64,000 bases of DNA, taken from the NCBI GenBank assembly GCA_001972305.1, contig BDDD01001382.1:181316-245315 (forward strand). Reading direction: 5' to 3'. The stretch's first letter is position 1; the number at the start of each line of letters is the position of its first letter. This document shows, piece after piece, positions 32,417-45,425 of this stretch. The notes below the pieces were generated by a model. That model saw nothing but the letters and a program-made list of their open reading frames with translations. It ran no database searches and had not been told where the DNA came from. The stretch comes from Cephalotus follicularis. Taxonomy: Eukaryota > Streptophyta > Magnoliopsida > Oxalidales > Cephalotaceae. Both the position numbers and the translations under genes were made by a program.

Positions 32417-32990
32417 CAGACTGCCTCTCAGGGTACTCCCAGTCAGGGGAGTAATGCTAGATCTGTGACATGCTTTTACTGTGGTCGTACCGGCCACCAA
32501 CAGAAGGATTGCTGGAAGTACAATGGATGGTGCTTGAGGTGCGGGGCATCGGGTCATTCGGTGAAAGACTGCCCAAAGAGTTCAGCTACAGCGCCTACGG
32601 GGCCGGGGAGCAGCAGTGGTGCGGCTGCGGGACCTTCACAGAGGAGAGATACTGGCAAGGGCATCGCAAAAGGTAGAATCTTTGTACTTGCTCAGAATGA
32701 GGTTCCAGAGTCGACTTCTATCGTTGGAGGTACTCTGTATGTATATGGTTATTCTGATAGAGTGCTGATGGATTCAGGTGCATCACATTCTTTTATATCT
32801 GCACGTTTTGCATCTTGTTTAGATGTCACCCCTGACTGTTTGTCTTATACACTTGATGTGAGTACACCGACTGGAACTTCTATGTATACTGACTCGGTAT
32901 ATAGGAGTTGTGAGATGTCTATGGCAGGCATTCTTTTGTATGCAGACCTGATTGTACTGCCTATCCGTGACTTTGATGTGATACTGAAGG
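32417..32990 (+). pseudogene. E4 nucleocapsid and protease fragment
   Basis: Same frame as the gag, beyond its TAG. Two CCHC knuckles occur in tandem, CFYCGRTGHQQKDC and CLRCGASGHSVKDC. A Ser/Gly/Pro linker follows, then an aspartic protease with LMDSGASHSFISARFA (intact Asp-Ser-Gly) and [14 protein letters not shown]. Homology ends at about 32986, where the usual GMDWL is replaced by LTR sequence, so a deletion removed all of RT and integrase. Confidence 0.85.
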
Positions 32991-33307
32991 TTAAAAAAAT
33001 ATGTAAAAGAAATGCAGAAAGAAAGTAGGTGAGGGAGAGTTGGAATGGGGCTGTCAAATGCCAGGATGTGAATGTCGGGGGAGAGCTTCTGCATAAAGGA
33101 CACCCTCCCCACTTGTCTCTCTCGTTTTACAAACACCAGAAGAGAGAGAGAGAGTGAAACAGTGACTGTGTGTGTTCCACCATTGTTGAAGCTTGGAGCT
33201 TGGACCTTGAAGCTACTGGTGCAGCTACGGGACGGACTTGAGAGGCTGCTGTGACTTCGTGGAATACTAAAAGAGGTGGACTTTCGGTTTCTAACTTGAA
33301 ACCAGAG

Positions 33308-34799
33308 GTAGGGGAAAGCCATACTGTAATTTGGGTTTGATATTAATACATGGTTTATGGTTCTGAATGTATAAAAATGCATGATTCTTGGATTGATACT
33401 GTTACTGGATTGATACTATGATATGATAGATGTGTTTATAGTATCTACATGTTGGTTTCTTGTGGTGAAAACCTGTTGTTATGCATGATTGTGGGTTGTT
33501 AAAGCCACGGTTTGATAAGTCGTGAGGTTGAAGACGACCACTGTTGGAAATGACGTAGACTTCTTTTATACAACGTCGACACTATTATGTAATACACTAT
33601 CGTTTTGAGGTTCCAGACCCTAAGACATCGACTTCTTAAGAATAACATCGACGTCTTTTAAGGTTTTGCTTCGTTACTGATCGAAAGGGATCGACGTCTT
33701 TGGGAAGACATCGACTCCCCAGGCCGGTTACCTGATTTCTGTTGAAAAAGACATCGACACCTTTTAGTTAGACATCGACGCCATTTGATGATACGCTGTC
33801 GTTTGGGGTTCCTACTGTAGAGGGACACGAGGCCTGGACTTCGACGCATGACTCGAAGACATCGACGTCTTTGGGGAAGACGTCGACGTCTATGCTACTG
33901 TTTAGAGATTTCTTCATCGGATGACACGGAACGATCTCAATTCCTATTCGGGTACATTTGAGAATATGTATGCATTGCATGTGTACTGATTACTGCCTGA
34001 TTGTGTACTGTTTGAGTATTGTTATGATTTCTAATGTGTTGATACTTTAGAAATGCACAAATGGGCTCGGAATGAGATATTTTGGGTATGAAAATATGGA
34101 TTGTTCAAATAAACGTAATTTCAACCGAATGGATAAACGATTTATACTACTGAAACTATTACTGATATTTTCTACTGAAAATACTTATTTTCAAATGTTG
34201 TCAATTTTGGAAACATTTTGGAAAATAACTGCCTGTTATTGATCAAATCGATCATCACTGTTTATTGTACTGTTACTGTTTAAATGCACTGTTTGCTCTG
34301 TGAATTGATTGTGATTGTGTTTGCGCTGCTAGTTGCGTGGCGGAGGTTGCCAATGATGACTAGTGGTAAGGGCGGGCCTAGGGGCCTGGAGCATGGCTGG
34401 GTGTCCCACTGTACTGTTGCCTCACCCGATTGCCCGATGTGGGGATCGTCGTGAGAGTGTAGCGTGGGGCCAGGAGTTGGCGGCGCTATAACTGTTATTG
34501 TGGTCCTATGCGGACATACTGTACTGTACTGTTTACTGGTCCTTTACGGACATTACTGTGATTGTTGACGTAGCCCTGGCCGGGTTACTACTGTACTGTT
34601 ACTGTGCACATATATTTCTTATATATGTAACACTGATATTTTACTGTACCGATATACGTATTTTCTTATATGTATAAACTGGGTCTCCACTGCACTGCAT
34701 CATTTATGCATTCATATCATGACATGCATTATGTTAATCCTGATTTACTGTTATGACTTAGCCGAGTGAGGACAAAGGCTAACCCCCCTACTGTAACAG
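33308..34799 (+). other. Putative leader intron within E4-type LTR
   Basis: It is bounded by GAG/GTAGGG and by GGCTAACCCCCCTACTGTAA followed by CAG. CTAAC is the textbook branch-point form and lies at a plausible distance from the AG. The same CTAAC box and AG occur in the E3, E6, E8, 9651 and 49138 LTRs. Splicing is inferred. Confidence 0.4.
33540..33900. repeat. Palindrome cluster, type A, E4 3' LTR
   Basis: About ten copies or half-copies of the GACATCGACGTC family lie inside the putative intron. AGACGTCGACGTCT at 33878-33891 is a perfect 14-bp palindrome. Confidence 0.85.
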
Positions 34800-34989
34800 A
34801 TTGATGGAGTGGTCTTGACGGGGAGCAAGCACGGAGATTTAAAGAGAAGACTTGTTATTTTCTCTTATTTTGGGTTGTTGAACATTTATCATGTTATTTT
34901 AGTTTTGTAACATTGGATATTTGCTATCTTGTACCGTTTTGTTCACGCTCCGTTTTGTGGGCGATTGACTTTTATGACCTGTATTTAGG

Positions 34990-35015
34990 TAGCGTACGGT
35001 ATGGGACGTACGTTA
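34990..35015 (+). other. Conserved LTR hairpin, E4 3' copy
   Basis: Identical stem and loop to 31250-31275 (TAGCGTAC / GTACGTTA around GGTATGGGAC). Confidence 0.65.
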
Positions 35016-35442
35016 CGTGTTGACAGCTTATGTTCTTTTATGCTTCCGCAACTGTTATGCTTTGAAAAGTTTAAAATTTCACGGTTTTGCATGAGCTGTA
35101 TTTATGTTAATTGCCTTTACCGCTTTAATGCTGCGTTTTTGTAAACGGGGTGTGACAAGGTAACAATTCTACTGGCATTTAGAGGGCAGGTAACAATCAG
35201 GATCTGCATTGCATATAAGTTTGGTGGAAGCTCTAGCCAACTCCTGGCACATCGAACCACCCCGTAGCCAGTGATGTCTCCTATCACTCGGGTAACGGAA
35301 ATAAGCATAGACAAACAATTCAATCAATTCAATAACAATATTACATACATTTATAATATGCAATATGGTAGTAGTTTTCTTTTAGAAACATTTAACAATT
35401 CAATGACCGTACCTCTCATCTGGAGGAAACAGTAATCAATAC

Positions 35443-38197
35443 TGTAATACCCTGCTCGTTCGCATGTGCTTTACGGATATTATATATATATATATTTGTT
35501 TTCGGGCTTTTTTTATTTTTTTTCATTTTAAAGTTCGGGTGCCCTATATTTTGGGCCTATGTGTGTTGGGCTGACTGATACCCGCCTGAATTTTGGATAC
35601 GTGGTATGTTAATGTAATGTGGGGTTGGGCCTATGTTTGTGACTTTTATTTTATCAAACTTTATCTTACAACTTTGAAAAATTATTAAAACAATTCTTTT
35701 TATTTTAAAATCCTTTTCTTTTATTATTTATTTATTTTCTCCCTTTTTCCTTATTCTTATTTCTTTCCTTTATTCTCCTTTCTTCTCCCGTAACTCTCTC
35801 TCTCTCCCATCTTCTCACACGCTTTCAATATTAATTTCCATTCTCATTGCCTGAAAATCCTCTCTTCTTCCATATGTAATCAGATTTGTCTCCTATTTCC
35901 ATTTATGAGTGACATTGCCATTATTATATGTTGCCTCCCTCTTTTATGCAAAGTCACTGCCGAATTCTACATTGTTGAAGTCTGTTTTTATTCTTGTTGA
36001 GTTGTTTCATCAGTTTACAGAGGTAATCTCTTATGTTCTTTTAGTTGGGTTTCCTTTGGTTGGTTTAAGGTAGATTGTGTAATTATTTTCTCATCTCTTT
36101 GGTCTGCTATGTACAGCCGATTAACAAGAGTTGTGTGGTGTTCTTCTACTGTTGTTTTTCTGTATTCTTAATATCATTGCAGGTTAGTAATCTTACTGTA
36201 ATGGTTTGCTCTACCTTGTCTGTTTGTTTTGAGTTGTTAGCCTCTCTTGGTTTTGATTCTTGCCTATATATATGTTCTGTCGTTGTATTTATAAGTCTGT
36301 CAGCATGTTTTAGACATCATAGAGAAGTTGTAATCTAATTCTAGAAACTAAATGTGGCTTTGGACAGTAAATTGGATTGATAAAAGTATGCATGTGTTTT
36401 AGGATTTCCTTTCTTTTCCATTAAGGATAGCCACTGGTCCTACGATTATGTTAATCTTGTGTTTTTCCTACTGTCTAAATGCCATATAATGTCTTAGGGA
36501 AATGTTAATAAGCCTCTGGTATGATGTCATTCATGTTTAGGCAGTTTTTGCATTGAAAAATATCAAGTTTCTTCTATTCTGTCGTCCAGAATAGTCGGTT
36601 GTTCTTATCGGCAGTCGGCTGGTTTGGTTGTGTAGTATGCACAGTGGGCTGGACCTCTGTCATAGTCAACTGCTTGCAGTCCAGTTTGTGTAGTCGATTG
36701 GCCCTGTTGCATATTCGGCTACCAAGCTTCCAACAGTCGACTGGAGCTCTGTAACAGTCAGCTGTTTTGCTAAGAAAATTCCTGTTTTCAACTATTTTAA
36801 TTCGTTTGTTCCTCGAATCAAACCAGGCCTTTTCTAAACACTGTAAGGAGTTTGTTTTATTTCTTTAATGTTTCTCAGACCTTTATATGTATAGTTTTGT
36901 GTCTTTTAGATTGTTGTGCTTCAAGGGGAGTTTGATTTAACAATTTTTTCGTAAGTGCTTTTGTGAACGCAAAAAGGTATGGATTTATATCGTTCTTTGG
37001 CTATCTGGTTTTATCGAACTAAAATCAGTTTTGTTTTATGCTATGTTTCTTCGTTTTAAGAACTTGATTATGTCTTATGGTTTTGACATGTTTTGGAAAT
37101 AAAGTTGGTTTTTGACATTTTACGAAATTAAATGTTCATGACTTTATTCTTATGCTGTGATACGTTACGATATGAAACGATCATCTCTTTATATCGAGAA
37201 ATGAATGAGTTGATGTTTTGACTATGAAATGTAAGTATGATATCGTCGTGAACAATTTTTCAAATATGTTTTGAGAAAGCATATTTTATGTGTTTTAAAG
37301 TGAATTCGATAAATTAATGTTTCTGAAATGATTGAATACTGAGTATTGTACCAACCTAAGGGGTGTACCGTAGGCATGTCGTAGGCCTGGAATTAGGACA
37401 TGCACTTCTGTAGCGGTGTGATTAGGCTACGGCATCTCTGTATGTTATGAATAAATCCCATGAGGTGGATTTATGGATCCGCTATGTATGATAGAGGCGT
37501 ATGAATCGATTCTAGTATATGAACATGTGATATGAAATGATATGTGAGAATTGATTTGTGTAGTGCCGTACAGTTCAATTCTAATGGGCATGTTGAATTA
37601 GCGCCTCCCTTTCCATATATGTTTATGAGATGTGATATGTTATGTGGATCAGTATGACTTTATGAATCATGAATGATGTTTTTGAAATGTTTCGTAAATG
37701 TTTCGAAAGATATGAAATTGGTATTTTATGGAAATTTGAATATGATTAAACAGTTTTAATTGCTTAAGATTTATGTTATGAGTTTTATTTAGATCCTACT
37801 GCTTTTAAACTTATCGCTTACTGCTTTTACTTTCTTTATCCGTATTTAGGTTTGCTCAGCTGCGTTTTATTTTCCATGTGGCAGATTATCAGGAGCAGCG
37901 GGGGAATGTGTGAATGAGAGTTGGCCACTTTTATGTCGTGTATCCCTAGGAGTGTGATCCCTATATGTGTCTTCTGTTATAGTGGTCATGAACAATAAGT
38001 TATTTTGGTTTATGTTTCGGTATTTGACTTTTTAAATATGTTAAGTTTGAAGTTTGGAACAGTTTTCAGTTATGCTATGACCGCCACGTTTTTATTTTGG
38101 CTAATAAAGTTATATTTATGTTCAGATAAGTTATGCTATGTTATGATAGGTTCTGTATTATGACATGTGACGAGTCCCGCCATCCGGGGGTCTTACA
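35443..38197 (+). mobile_element. E5, Ty3-type solo LTR (E1-related)
   Basis: TGTAATACCCTGC to GGGGGTCTTACA, with a perfect aatac target duplication (35438-35442 and 38198-38202). It shares the ACCGTAGGCATGTCGTAGGC passage and the TTGCTCAGCTGCGTTTT plus GGCAG box with E1's LTR, so they are related families. Unlike E1 (type B palindromes) it carries type C palindromes at 36590-36770. Donor-like GAG/GTAATC is at 36023 and acceptor-like GGCAG ends at 37884. Confidence 0.9.
36590..36770. repeat. Palindrome cluster, type C, in E5
   Basis: Seven or so decayed copies (CAGTCGGCTGG, CAGTCGACTGG, TAGTCGATTGG) within a Ty3 LTR, mostly at transition-altered CpGs. Confidence 0.8.
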
Positions 38198-39962
38198 AAT
38201 ACAATCATGGTTCTCTTTTGGAGAACAAAACAATAATGGTGCCTCTCATGAGAGGAACAATAAATCTTTGACAGTAAGTTTTTCATTTGAAAACTATAGT
38301 TAAAATCCATATTTGTGCTTATAGCACTTAGTTGGTTCAATCCTTGAAATTAAGTGAAACGATGGTGTTTATGAACACTTAATAGATATATAATGTCTAT
38401 AATAGCAGCATTATACAACAAAATAACAATATAGACAGTAGTTGTTCAAGGATTTAAACAAAGGGGTCAAAAGCACAACCATAGACATTCTTACACAATT
38501 CACACAAGGAAAAGCATAAGTTGTTTAATTCCTGAAATGTAAATACATATGGCCAGGATTGAATGTTACACTCATCCCATGTGGAGGCTAGGGTAATGAC
38601 ATACAATTTCGAGCCTAACAGTACCTATTATCCGCAAATTATCTCTTAACAGTCGACTGTTAATAAGAATAGCCGGCTGTTTTCATTGAGCAGTCGACTA
38701 TTTGTCCTTAATAGTCGACTGTTTACATTGAGCAGTCGACTGTTAGGCTCAACAGTCGACTGTTTTTGCCCAAAAAATGACAGCCAGTAGTTTAACAGGA
38801 ACAGAGTATGCATGTTCACATTCCAATTCAAAACAATTAATAGCATGCAATCATAGAGCAAATATCCATACATGATATACATACTATATCATCAAGAAAA
38901 TATCAATACCCCTACCTCAATCGCTATCCCAGAATATTATTGGATTGATTCTTCTCTTAGAGTTCCAACTTCAACTCATCACCAACAATCCAGAAGTTTA
39001 ATGCTATAGATGCATGTTGACAGGTATATAGAATGAAATCAGTAACTAAATATGGTTGACTAACTACCATACCATCACTGAATTAAACCAGCAACTTACC
39101 AAAAGTATCCTAAGCCCCAAACTCTCTTTGAGTTCCAAAACTCTTTATACCAACTCAACTCCAATTCCAGCAATTAACTAGGTCTGCATGTTAACAGAAG
39201 ATATATATATAATGAAATCAGTATACATATACCTATTGACAACTATATCAACAACCGAAATCATAACAGGATCTTACTAATCGATTCCAAGCTCCCTAAC
39301 TTCGCTTGGAACTCCAATCTAACATGCACCATCAATACGGTGGTTGAGCTCTTCTCTCCAGATGATTACTAAACTCTCTACACACTTATGCAACACTGAT
39401 ATATAGAACTTGTTATTCCAGTGACCAGTTCTAGCATAACTCAAGGTTCAACCTTTTCTCTTCTCTCTCTCACATGCACATTTTCTTACTCTTTTCAATT
39501 ATGTTGTGCAAGTTTGTAGGTCTACAGATGGAAGAAAGGACATGCAAGACACTACTCTTGCATGTTACACAGCTGGTGGCACGCATCAGTCTTGAATGAC
39601 ACGTTTAGGCTGTCACTGCCCTGTTTCACAAGCCATGCACAGACACCTATCTGAGCCAGACCAGTAAGTTGTTACCCTATGACAGTCGACTGTCCTTCCA
39701 TAAACCAACCAGTCGACTGTTACCCTGCGATATTCGGTTGTTCTACCATAAACCAATCAATCGACTGTTACCCTGTGACAGTCGGCTGTTAGGTGTTGAT
39801 TCCGGTTCCTTAAGTTTGTGTCACACCCCGTTTCACAAACAACATATATAGTGGTGGCAATCAACATATAAATCCGACTTATACAGTTTTATGCGAAAAT
39901 TTAAAACTTTCAGAACGATTAACAACTTGCGGAAGCATTCAATTATAAGCCGAAATAACAAC

Positions 39963-39990
39963 GTAACACGCATCCCATACTACGTGCTAC
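39963..39990 (-). other. Conserved LTR hairpin, E6 3' LTR
   Basis: In sense orientation GTAGCACG pairs with CGTGTTAC over 8 bp, with one G-U that is a pair only in the element's RNA sense. The loop is TAGTATGGGATG. The 5' LTR copy is at 44833-44860. Confidence 0.65.
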
Positions 39991-41169
39991 CAAATACGAC
40001 ATTTCATTATTAATTACCCTCAAAACGGAGCATGATCAATACATGTCGATACAATATTTCATTAAATACAGAATCCATACTTAATGATTATCCATCAAAT
40101 ACAATAATACATTATCTCAACTAACGTTTCTCAAAAGCAGAAACAACATAAACTCCACTTTGCTCCACGGAACTCAACGGTAACAATCCGCTGCATCAAC
40201 CTGGAAACAATCTGAAACTGTAGGGGGTTAGCCTTTGTCCTCACTCGGCTAAGTAGAGAAAGTATACATACCTTTCGAGATCAACAATAATGTAAATCAT
40301 GTAATGAATGCATAATGATGCAGTACAATATATATATACAATACGTATTTGTATATGTATCTCGATCAATAGTTACGCAACCATACCAAGTGGCTACATC
40401 AACACAAATCATCAGTCATGTCACTAAGGACCAATCAATTCAATCAGTATTCGATAACCACCACCCGTAGGTTAGTATTATCTCACGTCGACGCTAACCG
40501 GCCCATAGGTGGAGGAAAGCTCGATCAATAATTGGCACTAACCGGCACGTAGCGGACGAAAGTTCAACAAACAAATGAGTCTAACTGGCACAAGGCGGAG
40601 GATAGCTCATAGTGTGGATGTCAACCGGCAAGAAGAGGAGGAAGACCATCCGGTGTGGTGTCCCTAGCCATCTCCTGGCCCCTAGAGCACAACCTGCCAT
40701 TAGCGTAAGTGACAACCTAAGTCACCGCACTAACAACGTAACAATCACAATCAATCAAACAATTCAATCATTGGTGCTAACCGGCCCCGAGCTAGGAAAG
40801 CACACAGCTAACCGTCTCGTGGTGCTAGGAAAGCTCAATCAATCTGGGAATCAACCATTTACAAGTAATTTATAAGTTATAAGATACTTGAAATAATACA
40901 TTTATTCAAAATGTAAACAGTCTTTGAAATCACGTTTCAATCCTTCGAAAATATACATTTAACAAATATACATTTTCGTGTAAAATAATGATTTGTTATA
41001 AAATCATGTATGCACTTCTAAAATGATAAAACACTTTAGAATTCAATCACATTTCAATTCACGATTCAGTTCACAGATCAATCCATACATACATCGACGC
41101 TAACCGGCACAAGGCGAGGAAAGCTCGACCAATCCACAGTAATATGCAAGCAAACATATGCTCAAAATG

Positions 41170-41550
41170 AAACCCGACCCTTTCGGCATCGACACCTAAC
41201 CTCTAGGAGCCAAATCATTCATATTAGTCACTTAAGCATCGCCGCTTAACCCTAGGCATCAACGCTTATACCGTTTAAGCGTCGGCGCTTTAGCCAGTAA
41301 CCCAGTGTCAACAATCGTCCTTGACGTCGACGCTTCAAGGTAAGGATCCTTGAGCGTCAGCGTTCATTACTTTGGCATCGACGCCTTGAGGTAGGACCTC
41401 AAGCGTCAACATCCAAGCGTCCATCACCACGCATATTCAAACCAGGGCGTCAACTCTTTCCTTAAGCATCGACGTTTATCGCGAAGTCAGTGTACACACC
41501 TACACGTAACAGTCCATAGCGTCAACGCTTATCGTTTAAGCATCGACGAT
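41170..41550. repeat. Palindrome cluster, type B, in E6 LTR
   Basis: Many GCATCGACGCTT, GCGTCGGCGCTT and GCGTCAACGCTT variants on both strands. Nearly all differ from AAAGCGTCGACGCTTT by single transitions. The counterpart in the other LTR falls in the assembly gap. Confidence 0.8.
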
Positions 41551-43344
41551 TAGAGAAGATCAGAAACATCTTCTCCTTCAACACGTTCAATACCAGGAGA
41601 TCAACATGCATAATCACACATGCAATTCGATCCACAATCATTTCAATCACAATATGCAAGGCAGGTTAGCTACTTCGGTTGGAGGCCCTGGGTTGACCGG
41701 CGTGCTCTCCTGGTCCGGTAGCTGCCTCCGGCGTCCTCTCCCGGTCTCTCTGCCGATCTCTCTCCCAACCTCTCTTGCACTCTCTCCCTGTCTCTCTCTC
41801 CCTGCAGATTCAACACGCAAGGGCGCGCTATGCGCCCGTGTCTCCCCCTTTACCTTTTGTTATTTTAGCTTCCCCCTTAGTATTTTCTGGTAAAATACTA
41901 AGGTTCGGGTCCCGATTTTTTTGCAAATCGCGACATAAATTTTCCAAACGACCACCAAAATGATCGCAATAAAAATGCGAACATTCGGGCTTTATTGTCG
42001 CGCATTAAAAAAATAGATTTTATTTGCCGTCTCGGCCAACACAATTACGACTTAAATGCGTAATGGCTTTTTATTACTCCGGGCTCTATCGATTTTATCA
42101 CGATCGTACACGCACCAATTTCATAATAATTATTTATGAAATTCGGGGCATTACATCCTCCCCTCCTTAAAGAAATCTCGTCCCGAGATTACCTAGATTA
42201 AACATGTAAAGGTAGAATGCCTTCACTTCTCCCTCACGTTCTAAGTGGCTTTTTACCACAGCTCATCCACATCAAGCGATTTATAATCATACGATCCATA
42301 GTCATATGGTTTATGACCGCACATTCCGTAACCGTACAATCTGTATCCGTTCAATCTGTAACCATACTATATCCACATCACTGGGTCTCCAAGAACCCAA
42401 CATCTTACCCATTATTATTCCGCAACTCCAACTAACTCCAATTAGCACTTACTCAGTTAATCACTTTCAATCTCCCAACAATAAGGATCCTACACTAGTA
42501 TATCCAGTGCAGTTCCGCAACAGTCATACGTCAATCATACTCAAAAGTGCTATAAGGTAGAACTTCAACTCTAAATAATCACATCCTGCTAGCGGAATAA
42601 TCAGTTGAACACATTTCAACTCTTATAATCTCCCGAAAATCGGGCATGAAGTATTCGTTTACAGGACTATGCCCCCTGTAAAGAAAACACAATTTATATA
42701 TTCACACTCCCGAAGGAGGAATCAACAGTTCACAATTGGGCTCAGCCCTCAACAACCACAATTTAGATCCGAATCATCGTTCTAACATCTCAAGTGATGA
42801 ATCCATTAAAATCAAACTCTTAAGATTTCTCGAAATTTCGGCATGAAGTATTCGTTTATCGGACTCCATGCCACCTGATAAACCACAGTTTATATGTTCT
42901 GGGGTTTAACCCTCATATCATATCACAATCTATATGCTGGGGGCTCCGCCCGCACCAGACTACATCATAACTAAATCAAGTATATCATTTGCATGCGGAA
43001 GGACAATCCTTTCAATACCCTCAATGATGGGCTTGATCATATCCAATAACATCATACGCATGCGAAGGATAATCATCAAAACCTCAATGATGGGTCTGAT
43101 CATATCCAATAATATCATACATCGATCAAATGATGCACTGCCACATGCCGGCAGGTCCAATACATCAACACACATTCATTTGCAGCACTGCCACAAGCCG
43201 GCAGGTCATATAATGTACAATAACAATCCTTAAAATATCAGTTCCCTTACCTTATTCATATAACACAAGATAGGCTGGAGAAATATAATTTCTTACCATG
43301 CGCTTGTCTTGACTAATCACTGTAGCTATCATATGAACCTGAAC

Positions 43345-43375
43345 CTGACCCACTTCATTTCAATGAAACGGTCAG
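43345..43375 (-). other. Paired hairpins in E6 interior
   Basis: CTGACC...GGTCAG (43345-43350 / 43370-43375) with an inner TTCATT/AATGAA stem. It is directly followed by AGCCAATGGCT, a second small inverted repeat. E7 has the same pair at 53181-53212 and after, with paired substitutions. Confidence 0.5.
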
Positions 43376-43599
43376 CAGCCAATGGCTGTGTACAATATAC
43401 ATATGTAATGAATGCGTGTCAAGGTGTAGCAGATATATACAAAATATCAATCATGTGAGATGCATACAAAGCATGAGAGATGTGAACAATGTCATTTCAC
43501 ATTTATACAAGTCATAACACAATACGTCATCAGTAACTCTACCATATACCATCGTCTGGGCCTTTCGTCCCGTGTCAATCCATGATTGTGTTCTATCCA

Positions 43600-43885
43600 T
43601 TGCATTTCACATCCGTTTACGGTCCATAGCCGTTTACGGTCTATAACCATTCACAATTCGTATCCGTTTACGGCCCACAGCCGTTTACGGCCAATAACGA
43701 CCCATTTGATCATTAACCGTTCAATAACAGTTCATACGATCGCTAACCGCTCAACAACGGTTCAAACGAGCACTATCCATTCGATAACGATTCACACGAT
43801 CGCTAACCGCTCAATAACGGCCCATATGATCGCTAACCGCTCAACAACGGTTCAAACGATCACGATACGATCGATAACGATACGC
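43600..43885. repeat. Tandem repeat, CGATCGCTAACCG-based
   Basis: Degenerate units of about 30-34 bp containing CGATCGCTAACCG and TCAACAACGGTTCA, preceded by shorter CCGTTTACGG units. No protein motif is present despite a 100-codon open stretch. Confidence 0.85.
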
Positions 43886-44289
43886 TAGTCATCCGTAATG
43901 GCCATTCATTTTCTATTTCGATCAACCACTATTCGATACGGAAACTTTTCTGACAACACTTATGCCTTTCGGCTCATCCGATCGACCATTTAGCCATTAC
44001 GAGTTACTCGGTTGGCCACTTGACCATTTCGGACTTCAAAGCCCTCACTGTCACTTCATTCGATATATCCCGCAGGATTTCGGGAGGTCTGCCTTCTTGA
44101 GGTCGGCCTTCCTGGCAAGTCTAGACTGCTCAGCAGCCTTAGGCGCTATATCGGAGGCTTAAACATTAGCCTGATCTCGATCGGAAATAAGATCCATGCG
44201 AAACTGGGCGGTTTCACCAAAACAGGGCTATTGGCGTCAACACCATCCCTTAGGCGTCGACGTCATCACTCTAGGTATCAATGTTCATA

Positions 44290-44523
44290 TCAGGCTCTTC
44301 CAAAACGGTCTCCATCATGCCGCGCAACATGGTCAGGAACCATGTGCTGTGGCTATGCTTGTGCGTACAATCGACGCATATCCTCCACGTTTGCAGCATT
44401 CGCAACCATCTGTTGCTGGAAGTAATCCGCTATACGGCTCATAAGGTCCGTTCTGTCATTTACTTCCTCAGGAACACTTCCATTAGCGGCTCAAGGCCTT
44501 CCGCGTTTTCTCCTTCCGTCCGT
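44290..44523 (-). pseudogene. E6 gag N-terminal remnant
   Basis: On the minus strand it matches the E4 Gag N-terminus: an Arg/Lys-rich leader in which the start codon is ACG, then MSRIADYFQQQM, ANAANVEDMRRLYAQA, a stop, and PQHMVPDH. It ends at a stop and runs into palindromic repeats. Everything after about 75 codons is gone. It may be kept as a packaging signal rather than as protein (inference). Confidence 0.75.
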
Positions 44524-44672
44524 TTTGTTTCCTATAAGGAAAGATGTCATTGTTCATCTCTAGGAAACAATCGTTAATTGCCAAGGAACCTATTAGCCTG
44601 GACAAGTTCCTTCAACCAATTATTTAGTTGTCGAGGATAGTATCCCAGTGATAGCTTATACAAGGAATATAA

Positions 44673-44684
44673 GCTCTGATACCA
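44673..44684 (-). promoter_or_regulatory. E6 primer binding site
   Basis: On the minus strand it reads TGGTATCAGAGC, a perfect tRNA-Met match, four bases inside the LTR border at 44689. Confidence 0.92.
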
Positions 44685-45425
44685 CTGTTGTCACACCCCG
44701 TTTCACAAACAACATATATAGTGGTGGCAATCAACATATAAATCCGACTTATACAGTTTTATGCGAAAATTTAAAACTTTCAGAACGATTAACAACTTGC
44801 GGAAGCATTCAATTATAAGCCGAAATAACAACGTAACACGCATCCCATACTACGTGCTACCAAATACGACATTTCATTATTAATTACCCTCAAAACGGAG
44901 CATGATCAATACATGTCGATACAATATTTCATTAAATACAGAATCCATACTTAATGATTATCCATCAAATACAATAATACATTATCTCAACTAACGTTTC
45001 TCAAAAGCAGAAACAACATAAACTCCACTTTGCTCCACGGAACTCAACGGTAACAATCCGCTGCATCAACCTGAAAACAATCTGAAACTGTAGGGGGTTA
45101 GCCTTTGTCCTCACTCGGCTAAGTAGAGAAAGTATACATACCTTTCGAGATCAACAATAATGTAAATCATGTAATGAATGCATAATGATGCAGTACAATA
45201 TATATATACAATACGTATTTGTATATGTATCTCGATCAATAGTTACGCAACCATGCCAAGTGGCTACATCAACACAAATCATCAGTCATGTCACTAAGGA
45301 CCAATCAATTCAATCAGTATTCGATAACCACCACCCGTAGGTTAGTATTATCTCACGTCGACGCTAACCGGCCCATAGGTGGAGGGCGATGCACGGCCAA
45401 TCACAGTTAATAACTAGCTCGAAAG

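Larger units (their letters stand above)
30244..35157 (+). mobile_element. E4, truncated Ty3 element with rearranged 5' LTR
   Basis: It has a perfect aggta target duplication (30239-30243 and 35158-35162). Order: U3 part of the 5' LTR (30244-30631), an inverted LTR fragment (30632-31019), the LTR end (31029-31417), primer site, gag, nucleocapsid and start of protease, then a deletion straight into the 3' LTR (about 33000-35157). RT, RNase H and integrase are absent. It is related to E3 by gag and LTR boxes but carries type A palindromes instead of type C. Confidence 0.85.
33000..35157 (+). mobile_element. E4 3' LTR, 5'-truncated
   Basis: It begins somewhere near 33000 inside the LTR (U3 missing) and ends ACGGGGTGTGACA. 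A CATAAAGG TATA-like box is near 33092, donor-like GAG/GTAGGG at 33308, type A palindromes at 33540-33900 (14-bp perfect at 33878-33891), the CTAAC plus AACAG acceptor-like box ending at 34799, and the hairpin at 34990-35015. Confidence 0.85.
39819..42155 (-). mobile_element. E6 3' LTR (internally deleted)
   Basis: TGTCACACCCCG to GGGGCATTACA. Compared with the 5' LTR it lacks about 0.86 kb between 41678 and 41679, where TTAGCTACT joins TCGGTTGGAGG. The missing part matches about 46252-47112. Type B palindromes and half-sites are at about 41170-41550. The CTAAC plus TTTCAG acceptor-like box is at about 40208-40235. Confidence 0.88.
42156..44688 (-). mobile_element. E6 internal region (non-coding)
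   Basis: It starts (minus strand 3' end) with a polypurine run at 42156-42175 and TCTCGGGACGAGAT. No pol domains are visible. Near-duplicate blocks occur at 42630-42690 and 42835-42900 (GGCATGAAGTATTCGTTTA) and at 43020-43120 (TGATCATATCCAATAA). A tandem-repeat block is at 43600-43885. A gag remnant and then a type B/A palindrome pair (44230-44265) lie near the primer site. Confidence 0.75.

Noticed and set aside
21208-38202. Shared aatac target duplication of E10 and E5 as evidence of one event
   Set aside because: The two sites are at different places in the two E3 LTRs, the elements are from different superfamilies, and a 5-mer can recur by chance in AT-rich DNA.
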